From G963676655 sp963676655 (GTDB taxonomy: Bacteria > Verrucomicrobiota > Lentisphaeria > Victivallales > Victivallaceae): a stretch of DNA of 64,000 nucleotides. Numbering within the stretch: position 1 is the first letter of the stretch; each line of letters opens with the position of its first letter. Made by a program: the position numbers and the translations under genes. The stretch is taken from NCBI GenBank assembly GCA_963676655.2, contig CAXXKX010000003.1, forward strand, positions 2,232,001 through 2,296,000, read 5' to 3'. The notes under the pieces were generated by a model. That model saw nothing but the letters and a program-made list of their open reading frames with translations, was not told the origin of the DNA and searched no databases. Of this stretch, positions 9,058-17,914 are shown piece by piece.

Positions 9058-11952
9058 ATGAAAAGCTTATCAGCGGTCAGGCGAACTATTTTTTCCGGGA
9101 TGTTTATTGTTCTTTTATGGCCGGTTATCAATTTGTCGGCGGCAAATATTGACAATCCCCGGGAGGACAGTTCATTTCCTGAACTTGAGGCCTTTCAAAA
9201 AAATCCCACATGCTCCAATCAATTCAGGCTTGGGAATGCAATGTGTGCGCTGAAAAGCAAGGTCATGAATTCGTTGTATAAGACCAATCCTGATTACCGT
9301 AAGCTGGCTGATGAGTATGGCCGTTTGAAAAACGCGGCGAATGAACGCAAGAAGATATTGATAACGAATTCTCCGCATCTCCGGAAGCTTATAGCTCAGA
9401 GACAAAAAGCGCAGGCGGCTTATGAGTCTTTGACCAACTATGACAGCAGGCGAGCCGAAGTTTCAGCCAGGCGCAGTGAAACGGAAGACTTGAAAAATTC
9501 AATTAACAGCATCCTGCTGTCTGATCCTGAACTTGAAAAAATACTGGCTCAAATCGAAGTTGTCGAACCGAAATTTGAGTCCATGTCAGACGAATTAATA
9601 AAAAAATCGAATCTCGCCGAAGCTAAGAAGGTTAAGGCGGCAATGCAAGCATTGGATCCTGATGCCAGCCCGGCGACAAAAGACTTTTTCCCATACAGCT
9701 GTATTCGAAAAGATGTCTTCAAGGGGCTTTTTAAAGATATCAGGAATAAGCACTGGGGCAATGACTATCGGACGCTTTTTCGCCAATTTGTCCGGGAAAA
9801 TCTGAAAAAAGAGAATCCGAATGCCTCTGAGGAAGTTATAACCCAGATGACCAGTTTAATTTCGGACAAAACATCCACTGCCGATCCCAATGCTATCAAT
9901 ACCTTTAAACCGTCAACCCCGCTCGGAGAAGTATATCTGACGTTTTTAAAATACAGAAAAGATAAGGATTTAAAAGAATATAACAAATCTCTCCGGCGAA
10001 TTATCTTCAAATTTCCGGTCGCTTCCGCGTCGCGTTTAATGATGTTTGATCTTTTACGGGTTTCAACCGGCGAACGGCGCTTCAAGAACCGAATCGTGCT
10101 GGAGATTATGAAGATGCTGGAGAAAGATACATTCAAAGGAAAATATGCGGAAATTGCCTACTGGAACCTGGTTAATTATGTGCCCGGAAAAGATTGGCCG
10201 GACATGGAGCGAAAAATTCTTAAACTTGACATGGACCCCTGGCTGAAGAATTTGCTTTGCGGCCGTTCCGCGCTGCGTCAGGCCTGGAAGTCACGCGGCG
10301 GAGGATATTCCGATACCGTTACCCGGGAAAGCTGGGCCGGTTTTGGGGAACATTCCAAGCGCGCCGAGACTTATTTGCAGGCGGCGTTCAAGTTGCGTCC
10401 CGACCGCGCCGAACCTGCAGTTGTAATGATTGAAACAGCCCGGGGAATTACCAATACCGCCACTTGTATAGAGTGGTTCAAGAAAGCGGTAACTATCCAG
10501 CCTGATTTCAGAAACGCATATTCGAATATTACCTGGGCAATGCTGCCGCGCTGGGGCGGTTCTCATGAAATGATGGCGGCTTTGGCCGACGCCTGTCTGG
10601 ATTCGGAACACTATAATACCATTATTCCGGCTTTTGGCCTGGATATTCTTAACCGTGTTGCAGCGGACGGAAACAGCTATTATTGGCAGGAAGTTTATTC
10701 AAATCCGGAACGGCAAAATAAAATTCTGAAGCTGTTAGCTAATCGTATCGCTAATTCCAAGGGCTTTATTCTCCGGGAAATGCAGTCGGTAAAAATTATG
10801 TTTTTGATGGCTTGCCTGAGATATGCTGATGCTTTGCATGTCCTGAAGACGGAATTAGGCTCATATGAAGAATTTTCCAAGGTGTATGATAATTATTACT
10901 GGAACTTGTATGCTGTGACCCTGTGGAACCCGCGCATGCCGGTATGGGAAGATTACCCAAGCAAACTCAAGCTATTCACCGGCAAATATGGCACTGAGTT
11001 GCAAAAGATCGAAAAGGAGTTTATTGAGGGGCACGGAGTTGCAGCCAGAATAAAATTGCGGGAGATAATAAAAAAAGGCAATTTTACTGGCGACGATAAA
11101 GATTTTTTAATTGATTTGTATGCACGTTACTCGATGAATTTACGACCGATAAACTACTCTAAAGCATATAAAACAAAAAAGCCGCGAAACGCGTTCATTA
11201 CCGCGGCCGAAGAAGACTTTTACAAATTGATGATTGAAATGCTGGAAATGGGATACCAATACAGTAAATATGAATCCTATCCCGGGGAAACAGCTGTCAT
11301 TGCCGCCCGGGGAGCTTCGGACCCGGAAATCTTCACCGTGTTGAAGCAGCAGGGGGACCCCTTGTCCAGACCGGATAAAAAATACAAGCGCCAGCCGTTG
11401 ACGATTGCGGCTCAGCGCTTCAATTCTCCCGCCGTCTCACAGCTTGTAAAACTGGGAGTGCCGCTGGAGGCCAAAAGTCCGGAGGGCCATACCGCGTTGC
11501 ACCTGGCCGCATCAAGAAAGGCCGTAGATGTTACGCTGATTCTGTTGAACGCCGGAGCAAAGCCGGAAGCGCAGGATAAAGATGGAGACACCCCGCTGAT
11601 GTTCGCCATGCAGGTTAATGCTCCTATGCAGTTATGGCTGCCGTTGATAAAAAAGTCTGAAAACCTGAACGTCGTTAATGGACGTGGATGGTCCGCTTTG
11701 CACTATGCTGCGAATTATTTTAAAAATAGTTCGGTTGTTCCTTTTATGGTGAAAAAAGGTGCCACGGCTGATTTGGCGGACCGGGACGGATTTACTCCTC
11801 TGATGATCGCGGTCGAGCAGAAAAAACCTGATTTTGTTAATGCCCTGGTTAAAGCCGGTGCGGATCCGGACAAAAAAGATCGCGGCGGTAAAAGCGCGCT
11901 TATGCGGGCAAAAAATAATGAAGCATTACTTCAGGCTCTAAAAGGTAACTGA
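9058..11952 (+). CDS. Secreted ankyrin-repeat protein with coiled-coil N-terminal region
   Basis: A 964-residue protein. A signal peptide (about residues 1-30, ending LSAAN) is followed by a charged, probably coiled-coil region at about 75-200 (YGRLKNAANERKK, RRSETEDLKNSINSIL). The long helical middle part has TPR-like spacing (KRAETYLQAAFKLRPDRAEPA). The last ~220 residues hold about six ankyrin repeats (GHTALHLAASRKA, GDTPLMFAM, GWSALHYAAN, GFTPLMIAVEQ). GAGGGGG lies before the ATG. Ankyrin repeats mediate protein-protein contacts, so a periplasmic or surface scaffold is likely, but the partner is unknown. It shares an almost identical upstream element with uxaC. Confidence 0.85.
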   Translation: MKSLSAVRRTIFSGMFIVLLWPVINLSAANIDNPREDSSFPELEAFQKNPTCSNQFRLGNAMCALKSKVMNSLYKTNPDYRKLADEYGRLKNAANERKKILITNSPHLRKLIAQRQKAQAAYESLTNYDSRRAEVSARRSETEDLKNSINSILLSDPELEKILAQIEVVEPKFESMSDELIKKSNLAEAKKVKAAMQALDPDASPATKDFFPYSCIRKDVFKGLFKDIRNKHWGNDYRTLFRQFVRENLKKENPNASEEVITQMTSLISDKTSTADPNAINTFKPSTPLGEVYLTFLKYRKDKDLKEYNKSLRRIIFKFPVASASRLMMFDLLRVSTGERRFKNRIVLEIMKMLEKDTFKGKYAEIAYWNLVNYVPGKDWPDMERKILKLDMDPWLKNLLCGRSALRQAWKSRGGGYSDTVTRESWAGFGEHSKRAETYLQAAFKLRPDRAEPAVVMIETARGITNTATCIEWFKKAVTIQPDFRNAYSNITWAMLPRWGGSHEMMAALADACLDSEHYNTIIPAFGLDILNRVAADGNSYYWQEVYSNPERQNKILKLLANRIANSKGFILREMQSVKIMFLMACLRYADALHVLKTELGSYEEFSKVYDNYYWNLYAVTLWNPRMPVWEDYPSKLKLFTGKYGTELQKIEKEFIEGHGVAARIKLREIIKKGNFTGDDKDFLIDLYARYSMNLRPINYSKAYKTKKPRNAFITAAEEDFYKLMIEMLEMGYQYSKYESYPGETAVIAARGASDPEIFTVLKQQGDPLSRPDKKYKRQPLTIAAQRFNSPAVSQLVKLGVPLEAKSPEGHTALHLAASRKAVDVTLILLNAGAKPEAQDKDGDTPLMFAMQVNAPMQLWLPLIKKSENLNVVNGRGWSALHYAANYFKNSSVVPFMVKKGATADLADRDGFTPLMIAVEQKKPDFVNALVKAGADPDKKDRGGKSALMRAKNNEALLQALKGN

Positions 11953-12020
11953 AATTTTCGCAAAATAAATCCTTTTGCCTCCTCCATATCTCTCCGGGGG
12001 TATTGAGGCACTCTTCATAA

Positions 12021-12087
12021 TTTGGGCTAAAATTCCTCTTTTTTTCTACTTGATTGCTTGATTGATGCGGAAGTTGTGACAATATTA
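12021..12087 (+). repeat. 67-bp upstream element, copy 2 (uxaC)
   Basis: Second copy of the element at 8952-9018, with one mismatch (A at 12048 for T at 8979). It is placed directly upstream of uxaC in the same orientation. Confidence 0.8.
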
Positions 12088-12139
12088 CAATGTATATTTA
12101 TCATTTTTGCGTTAGTCAGCTATAAAAGGAGTACATAAA

Positions 12140-13510
12140 ATGGGTTCTTTCTTAGGAGAAAAATATTTAATCCGCTCAGAAGCGGGATACGCGCTTTTTG
12201 AATCGGTCCGCAAACTGCCGATCATCGATGCGCATAACCATGCCAACGTTCAGGAAATCGCCGAAAACAATAATTATCCCAATCCGTGGCAGTTGTTTGC
12301 CGCCACCGACCACTATGTTTGGGAAGTTCTGCGTAAACGCGGAGTCCCGGAGGAATATTTGACCGGCGATAAGCCGGCAAAGGAAAAATGGCTGAAAATG
12401 GCCTCGGTATTTCCCGAAGTCGTCGGTAACCCCGTCTATGAATGGGTACATCTGGATCTGCGCCGCTATCTGGGGATCAAGGATTTGATCGGACCGGAAA
12501 CCGGGGAACGGATTTGGGACAAGGCTATGGAAGTTCTGGCGAAACCTGAAAAACGCCCGCAGCAATTATTGCAGGAGATCGGGGTTGAAACCATGTGTTC
12601 GACCGATGACCCGATTGATACGCTTGAATACCACAGCCAGGTCAATATGGCAACCAGGAGCAAACTGATTCGTCCGACCTGGCGTCCGGACAAAGCAATG
12701 AAAATTTTTGCCGCTGACTGGCGGGAATACATGGATAAACTGGCTGACCGGTTTGAAATCAAGCTTGAATCGGTTGCCGATCTGCGTGAAGCCTTGAAGC
12801 AAAGTCACGACTATTTTGCCAAATATGGCTGTGTTGCTAGTGACCACGGAGTGGAAGTTCCGCTCGGTGACGGCGTCACGGAAGCCAAAGCTGACGCCGT
12901 CTTCAAAAAAGCAATGGCCGGTGAAACTCTGACCGATGAGGAAACCACCGCTTTCATGAGCTGGGTTTTCTGTGAAGCGGCGGAATTGAACGCGCAAAAA
13001 GACTGGGTTTTCCAGATTCACATGGGCGCGGTACGCGATGTTCGCGACAGCCTTTTTACCTCTCTCGGGCCGGATGTCGGCGGCGATATTGCCGACCCGT
13101 TCCTCGAGTACCGGAAGCCGCTGTGTTCGTTCCTGAACCGGTTTGACGGCCGCTTGAAAGTAGTACTTTACTGCCTCGACCCGGCACATCAGCATTTGCT
13201 GGCCACTATCTCCCGGGCTTTCGGCGAAAAAGTCAGACTCGGTTCCGCCTGGTGGCTGCTTGACAACCCGATTGGGATGAAACGTCAGCTTGAATACATC
13301 GGTTCGGTCGATGTTCTGTATAACTTTGCCGGCATGGTTTCCGACTCCCGTAAACTGTTGTCCTACGGCTCACGGTTTGAAATGTTCCGCCGGGTGATGT
13401 GCGATGTTTTGGGTGAAATGGTTGAAATCGGCCAGGCGCCCTACCAGAATATGGAGAAGGTTGCCGAGCATATATGTTATCAGGGCCCCAAAGATTTTTT
13501 CAATCTGTAA
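12140..13510 (+). CDS. uxaC: Glucuronate (uronate) isomerase
   Basis: A 456-residue cytoplasmic enzyme of the UxaC family, an amidohydrolase relative that converts D-glucuronate to D-fructuronate and D-galacturonate to D-tagaturonate. It begins with the family pattern LIRSEAGYALFE..LPIIDAHNHANV, where His32 and His34 form the metal-binding HxH. Later blocks FQIHMGAVRD, DVGGDIADP, RLGSAWWLLDNP and MVSDSRKLLSYGSRFEMFRR match the family to the C-terminus. Length is normal. AAAGGAG precedes the ATG. It links the window to uronic-acid catabolism, and EF-G follows 21 bases downstream on the same strand. Confidence 0.95.
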   Translation: MGSFLGEKYLIRSEAGYALFESVRKLPIIDAHNHANVQEIAENNNYPNPWQLFAATDHYVWEVLRKRGVPEEYLTGDKPAKEKWLKMASVFPEVVGNPVYEWVHLDLRRYLGIKDLIGPETGERIWDKAMEVLAKPEKRPQQLLQEIGVETMCSTDDPIDTLEYHSQVNMATRSKLIRPTWRPDKAMKIFAADWREYMDKLADRFEIKLESVADLREALKQSHDYFAKYGCVASDHGVEVPLGDGVTEAKADAVFKKAMAGETLTDEETTAFMSWVFCEAAELNAQKDWVFQIHMGAVRDVRDSLFTSLGPDVGGDIADPFLEYRKPLCSFLNRFDGRLKVVLYCLDPAHQHLLATISRAFGEKVRLGSAWWLLDNPIGMKRQLEYIGSVDVLYNFAGMVSDSRKLLSYGSRFEMFRRVMCDVLGEMVEIGQAPYQNMEKVAEHICYQGPKDFFNL

Positions 13511-13531
13511 GAGAAAAGGATTCACAATAAG

Positions 13532-15631
13532 ATGGCTGCCGGTGGTACAATTGATTTACACACTATTCGCAATATTGGCGTAATTGCGCATATTGATGCC
13601 GGCAAGACTACTTTGACTGAACGTTTCCTCTATTATACCGGGAAAACCCACCGCATCGGCAGTATTGACGCCGGAACTACCGTTATGGATTACCTTGACG
13701 AGGAACGTGACCGCGGTATTACCATCGTTTCTGCCGCCGCCAGCTTTAACTGGCAGCGTAATAATGACGATTATCTGGTACATTTGATTGACACTCCCGG
13801 CCATATTGATTTCACGGCTGAGGTTGAGCGCTCAATCCGGGTGAGCGATGGCGCTCTGGTTATTTTCAGTGGGGTGGAAGGCGTTGAGGCGCAAAGTGAA
13901 AAGGTCTGGCGTCAGTCCGACCACTATAACGTTCCGAAAATAGCTTTTATCAATAAACTGGACCGTTTAGGAGCGTCGTTCCGCCGGACCTTCGATGAGA
14001 TCACGGATAAGTTTCCTCAGGTTAAGGCCGTTCCGATGCAGATTCCGATCGGCATGGAAAGCGACTTGCGCGGTGTTGTCGACCTGATAAGCATGAAAGC
14101 GCTTTATTTTGACGGTGAGGACGGTGGTGATATTCGAGTTGAGGAAATTCCTGAAGAAGTGCTTGATGAGGCCGAATTCAGCCGTGAAGAACTAATTTCC
14201 GGGATGGCTGATGTTTGTGATGAGATCGCTTCTTTATATCTTGAGGAAGCGGAAATTCCGGACGACCTGTTAATTATGCAGTTGCGGCGCTATGTGGTAT
14301 GCGGCATTGTTTGCCCGATCTTCTGCGGTTCAGCCAAGAGTAATATCGGAATACAGCCGGTACTGGATGCGGTAATTGACTTCCTGCCAAGCCCCTATGA
14401 TCGTTACAACTGTCACGGAACCGATCTGCGGACCGGGAAAGAAGTGGAAGTCAATGTGGAAGATCAGGAGTTCTGCGGTTTGATCTTCAAACTGGTGGCC
14501 GGTCCAAGCGCCGACTTGCTTTATCTGCGCACATATTCCGGAATTCTGAAGCTGAATGACATGCTGGTAAATTCACGGACGGATAAAAAAGTTCGGGTTA
14601 AGCGAATTCTCCGGTTATACTCAAAAAGTGTCGAGTCGGTTGAAGAGGTCGGACCCGGTGATATTGTCGGAATCATGGGGCCGTCAGAAACCTTTACCGG
14701 CGATACGCTTTGTGCTCCACAGCGTCAGATTGCGCTTGAGTCAATCGACTTTCCACAGCCGGTCATATCAATCGCGGTGGAGCCGAAGTCGGCAAAAGAC
14801 CGCGATAAGCTTGAATCTACGCTGGACATGCTTTGCCGCGAAGATCCGACGCTTGAACTTAAACATCATGAAGGTACCGGACAATTAATTCTTTCCGGAA
14901 TGGGTGAACTGCATCTGGAAATAAACTCAAACCGCATCCAGAACGAGTTCAATATTGAGGCGCGATACGGCAAGCCGCGAGTCGCATACCGCGAAACGAT
15001 TCAGAAACCCTGCGTCATTACCGGGATTTTTGACAAAACGATTGGCGACAATGAATTTTATACGGAAGTCGATATCGAATTTACACCGGTAAAACTGGAA
15101 CAGGGCATTGAAGTTTCAGTTGCTCCGATTAAAGGGAAAAATATTCCGAATGCCTGGATCAATGCCGCAGCAGAGACTCTGACCAATGGTCTGAAAAGCG
15201 GCGGTAATCTCGGTTATTCGTTGATCTATATCAAAGGAGTCGTGAAAGGGATTCGCGGCCTTCCTGAAAAAACTACCGAAGGTTCAGTTGCCGGAGCAGT
15301 GCTCAATGCCCTGCAAAAAGCAATCAGCGAGGGAACCACCCTGCTTGAACCGTTAATGAAACTGGAAATAACCGCGCCGGACGAAGTTATCGGCGAGATT
15401 ACTGGTTATCTGCAAATGCGGCGTGCTATAATTCACGGTATCGACAATATTCCAGGCGGCAGGAGACTGAACTGCGAAGTTCCGTTGGCTGAAATGTTCG
15501 GTTTCAGCTCCGCGCTGCCCAAACTATCCGGCGGCCGGGCCGGCTTCAGCATGGAACCTCACGGATATCAGGAGATTTCCCGGGAAGAACTGCAAAAAGC
15601 GACTGCCGACCGGGGGTACAGCTTTTCCTAG
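13532..15631 (+). CDS. fusA: Elongation factor G family GTPase (possibly a second EF-G paralogue)
   Basis: A 699-residue translation factor of full EF-G length. The P-loop is AHIDAGKT (19-26), followed by RGITI in switch I, DTPGHIDF for G3 and NKLD for G4, then domains II-V including the QPVISIAVEPKS and GMGELHLEI blocks and a complete domain IV/V. EF-G drives tRNA translocation and, with RRF, ribosome recycling. Most canonical EF-Gs have NKMD and sit in the str operon with rpsL, rpsG and tuf. This one has NKLD and follows uxaC, so it may be one of a functionally divided EF-G pair as described in spirochaetes and planctomycetes. Assignment to the family is firm; its exact role is not. Confidence 0.93.
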   Translation: MAAGGTIDLHTIRNIGVIAHIDAGKTTLTERFLYYTGKTHRIGSIDAGTTVMDYLDEERDRGITIVSAAASFNWQRNNDDYLVHLIDTPGHIDFTAEVERSIRVSDGALVIFSGVEGVEAQSEKVWRQSDHYNVPKIAFINKLDRLGASFRRTFDEITDKFPQVKAVPMQIPIGMESDLRGVVDLISMKALYFDGEDGGDIRVEEIPEEVLDEAEFSREELISGMADVCDEIASLYLEEAEIPDDLLIMQLRRYVVCGIVCPIFCGSAKSNIGIQPVLDAVIDFLPSPYDRYNCHGTDLRTGKEVEVNVEDQEFCGLIFKLVAGPSADLLYLRTYSGILKLNDMLVNSRTDKKVRVKRILRLYSKSVESVEEVGPGDIVGIMGPSETFTGDTLCAPQRQIALESIDFPQPVISIAVEPKSAKDRDKLESTLDMLCREDPTLELKHHEGTGQLILSGMGELHLEINSNRIQNEFNIEARYGKPRVAYRETIQKPCVITGIFDKTIGDNEFYTEVDIEFTPVKLEQGIEVSVAPIKGKNIPNAWINAAAETLTNGLKSGGNLGYSLIYIKGVVKGIRGLPEKTTEGSVAGAVLNALQKAISEGTTLLEPLMKLEITAPDEVIGEITGYLQMRRAIIHGIDNIPGGRRLNCEVPLAEMFGFSSALPKLSGGRAGFSMEPHGYQEISREELQKATADRGYSFS

Positions 15632-15790
15632 AAGCCTGGAGTAGCGGATAAAAAACTGTTCCCGGAAACGTAAACCGGTAAATAACGGACTGTTAGGGGG
15701 ATTTTTTTTCAATTCTGATTTGAAAAATCATATGAGACGTGGTTAATTATCCGTATAAACTATATTATCAGAAAAACCAGAGGTGTACTT

Positions 15791-16174
15791 ATGAGTGAAG
15801 AAAGCAAAATTCGCGTTCTAGTCGCCGACGATGAGGAGTTGATGTGCGACCTTATCTGTGACATGCTCGGTCCCGAAAAATATGATGTAACCGTTGTGAA
15901 CGACGGTGCGGTTGCGGTAAAAACCTATAAAGAGGGGGAATTTGACCTCTTTATCACCGACATAATCATGCCGGAAAAAGAAGGTTTGGCAACTATAAGG
16001 GAAGTTAGAATGCATGATCCGGCGGCCAGAATTATTGCTATCTCCGGCGGTGGCTTAATTAATCTTTACGACTTGCTGAAGGCTGCCAGCCTGATGGGAG
16101 CGCAAAAAATTCTACCTAAACCGTTTACCGCAGAAGAATTGGAATTTGCCATCGTTGAATTGATGAAAAACTGA
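15791..16174 (+). CDS. Single-domain response regulator (CheY-like receiver)
   Basis: A 127-residue stand-alone receiver domain. Asp13/Asp14 form the acidic pocket, Asp57 in DLFITDIIMP is the phosphorylation site, Ser85 is the switch Ser/Thr and Lys110 in LPKPF is the conserved lysine. No output domain is present, so it would act by protein contact, as a phosphorelay element or on a motility or regulatory target. It follows EF-G after a 159-base gap with its own AGAGGTG ribosome site. No histidine kinase is nearby. Confidence 0.93.
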   Translation: MSEESKIRVLVADDEELMCDLICDMLGPEKYDVTVVNDGAVAVKTYKEGEFDLFITDIIMPEKEGLATIREVRMHDPAARIIAISGGGLINLYDLLKAASLMGAQKILPKPFTAEELEFAIVELMKN

Positions 16175-16204
16175 TTCGCGGTATAACTAAGAGGAACCAT
16201 TTTA

Positions 16205-16693
16205 ATGAAGTTAAAAAATCTTTTTATCCTGTCTCTGGTCGCTTTGTTTTGTTTAAACACCTTTGGGAAAGAAGCAAAAGCGCCCGCTAAAGTAAAAGTC
16301 CAACCTAAAGTCAGCCAAACTACTGTCGTAACATTTGACAATGATTCGATGATTGCCAAGGATAAGACTTACTACAATCCTTTTTATTGTTTTGTCCGGG
16401 GGCTGAATAACCTGGTATCCAGCAGCGCCGAAATTCCTCGTTGCATGATCTATAATTCAACTGAAACTCCGTGGTACGGCTGGGCTACCGGCTTCTGCGA
16501 AGGAGTCGGCCTTACTGTCTGCCGGGTTGGCGTAGGTTGTCTTGATGTCGTTACTTTTGGTTTCCTTGGGAATGGCAAAGATCTGGTTGGCGGGTTCAGT
16601 ATGTTCACCTCGAAATTCCCTGAAACTCCGTGGGATGCGGTTTGGATTCCTGAACCGCCGGAAAAACCCGCTTACGAAACCGACAGTATGTAA
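16205..16693 (+). CDS. TIGR04073-like exosortase-associated secreted protein
   Basis: A 162-residue protein with a signal peptide (MKLKNLFILSLVALFCLNTFG). The mature part has the pattern RGLNNLVSSSAEIPRCMIYN, a small Gly-rich hydrophobic segment GWATGFCEGVGLTVCRVGVG, then DVVTFGFLGNGKD. This resembles TIGR04073, a family of PVC bacteria annotated as exosortase-system-associated, whose real function is unknown. It follows the response regulator by 30 bases and is closed by a strong terminator, so the two may be cotranscribed. The assignment rests on pattern memory. Confidence 0.6.
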   Translation: MKLKNLFILSLVALFCLNTFGKEAKAPAKVKVQPKVSQTTVVTFDNDSMIAKDKTYYNPFYCFVRGLNNLVSSSAEIPRCMIYNSTETPWYGWATGFCEGVGLTVCRVGVGCLDVVTFGFLGNGKDLVGGFSMFTSKFPETPWDAVWIPEPPEKPAYETDSM

Positions 16694-16749
16694 TTTTATT
16701 TGAGTTTTTGAACAATAATTGCAGTCTGATGAGACTTATTACGCATTCC

Positions 16750-16777
16750 AGGCGCGCCAATCCGGGCGCGCCTTTTT
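16750..16777 (+). terminator. Rho-independent terminator
   Basis: AGGCGCGCC (16750-16758), a 6-base loop, GGCGCGCCT (16765-16773) and then a run of T bases. It is a textbook intrinsic terminator for the rightward gene ending at 16693, and it lies between that gene and the convergent sirtuin. Confidence 0.9.
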
Positions 16778-16793
16778 ACTTTCGACAGAATTA

Positions 16794-17489
16794 TTATCTG
16801 AATGATTTCACCCAGGGAGGAACCACGGCACCGGCATTTCCGGTAATAACTTCATCAAACAAATTATCGTTATCAGCGGCGTCTTTATTGAGCAGAACGG
16901 TCTTTTTGCCATATCCTTTGGCAAGGCTGACAAAACCAGCGGCGGGATAGACTTTGCCTGACGTTCCAATCGCCGCAAACAAGTCACAATCGGTAATCGC
17001 CGCTTCAATCTCATTCATCCGCAGCGGCATTTCCCCGAACCAGACAATATGGGGCCGCAAGCCGCCCCATTCGCTGATAAAGCCGCATTCGGGACAGGCT
17101 GTTTCTATGTCCGTGTCCTGATTCCAGGCTATTACTTTACCGCACATCAGACAGCGGCATTTCAAAAGTTCCCCGTGCATGTGGACTACGTTACGGCATC
17201 CGGCCCGTTCGCAGAGGTCGTCGATATTCTGGGTGACATGGAACAGTTCGATTCCAGGTGTTTGTTCCAGATCCGCCAGGGCTTTATGAGCCGCATTAGG
17301 CTCAACTGTCTGTAATTGCTGTCGGCGTTCATTGTAAAAGGTATGTACCAGCGAAGGATTGGAGGTAAATCCTTCCATTGATGCCACTTCTTCCACCGGA
17401 TAATTTTCCCATAGTCCGTCTTTTTCGCGGAAAGTTTGAATTCCGCTCTCCGCGCTTAGTCCGGCCCCGCTCAAAACTACTATTTTCAT
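16794..17489 (-). CDS. cobB: NAD-dependent protein deacylase (sirtuin, CobB type)
   Basis: A 231-residue sirtuin that removes acyl groups from lysine using NAD+. The NAD-binding segment is GAGLSAESGIQTFR, TQNIDDL carries the conserved Asn-Asp, the catalytic His is in HMHGELLKCRC, and four Cys (CLMC and CPEC) form the zinc site. The Tyr and Arg of YNERRQQL match the YxxR pair that lets SIRT5/CobB-type enzymes accept succinyl and malonyl groups. Length is normal for bacterial CobB. It is convergent with the TIGR04073-like gene and appears to be monocistronic. Confidence 0.95.
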   Translation of the reverse strand: MKIVVLSGAGLSAESGIQTFREKDGLWENYPVEEVASMEGFTSNPSLVHTFYNERRQQLQTVEPNAAHKALADLEQTPGIELFHVTQNIDDLCERAGCRNVVHMHGELLKCRCLMCGKVIAWNQDTDIETACPECGFISEWGGLRPHIVWFGEMPLRMNEIEAAITDCDLFAAIGTSGKVYPAAGFVSLAKGYGKKTVLLNKDAADNDNLFDEVITGNAGAVVPPWVKSFR

Positions 17490-17525
17490 TTATGTCACCT
17501 CAATCATTAATAAAACTGCCGTGGG

Positions 17526-17610
17526 AAATGCAAATATTAACCACGAAAGGTCACGAAAAGTCACGAAAAAGTTTTTTAATTTTCAGCTTTAGCTGAAAAC
17601 TTAAACACTT
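17526..17610 (+). repeat. CACGAAAA dispersed repeat, copy 1
   Basis: Three tandem ~10-base units (CCACGAAAGG, TCACGAAAAG, TCACGAAAAA) are followed by an A/T tract and a perfect hairpin TTTTCAGC-TTTA-GCTGAAAA. The same array occurs on the opposite strand at 41900-41986. There the stem is kept and the loop is different (ATAA on that strand). Confidence 0.8.
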
Positions 17611-17839
17611 CCCTGTTTTTGCCCTGCGCAATGCTCGCGCTAACGTTGTTGTCTCCGTGTTTTTTGTGGCGCAGTTCATATTTCGCAATAGTCTACATTG
17701 ATAATACTGCCCGCAAGGAAATAAAACCTGGATATCCAACAAAAAACTACTATACCCGACATCTGCTATTTTCCAATATATTTCCAAAAATATTTTTCTC
17801 TGTTTTTGAAAATAATATTAAAAAAAATTTCATTGCCTA

Positions 17840-17868
17840 TTGACAACTGTTCTATACTGTTCTATAAT
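17840..17868 (+). promoter_or_regulatory. Consensus sigma70 promoter of the GH/pseudopilin/GntR locus
   Basis: TTGACA (17840-17845), a 17-base spacer and TATAAT (17863-17868), 46 bases before the GH start. Both hexamers match consensus exactly. The spacer is filled by a direct repeat that probably is an operator. Confidence 0.85.
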
Positions 17869-17877
17869 ATATAACAG
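17846..17877 (+). promoter_or_regulatory. Candidate operator: tandem ACTGTTCTAT plus palindrome
   Basis: ACTGTTCTAT occurs twice head to tail (17846-17855 and 17856-17865) inside the promoter spacer. The second copy is also the left arm of an imperfect palindrome CTGTTCTATA-A-TATATAACAG (17857-17877). A repressor bound here would block RNA polymerase. The GntR-type gene at 20928 is the obvious candidate. Confidence 0.6.
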
Positions 17878-17914
17878 CAATTATTAAAGTGGTATTGAAA
17901 AATAAAGGAATACA

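Larger units (their letters stand above)
17490..17914. other. Intergenic region: dispersed repeat and GH promoter
   Basis: A 425-base gap between the divergent sirtuin and GH genes. It holds one copy of the CACGAAAA repeat (17526-17610) and the promoter/operator region at 17840-17877. Open frames here overlap the repeat, lack ribosome sites and are not genes. Confidence 0.7.

Noticed and set aside
12566..13195. 209-codon antisense frame within uxaC
   Set aside because: It mirrors conserved isomerase blocks and has no ribosome site or domain.
17539..17572. CACGAAAA units as a CRISPR-like array
   Set aside because: Units are ~10 bases, directly abutting and without spacers; they belong to a dispersed repeat with a hairpin.
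17619..17843. 74-codon frame upstream of the GH at 17915
   Set aside because: No ribosome site; it ends at the promoter, and its hydrophobic composition reflects AT-rich intergenic DNA.
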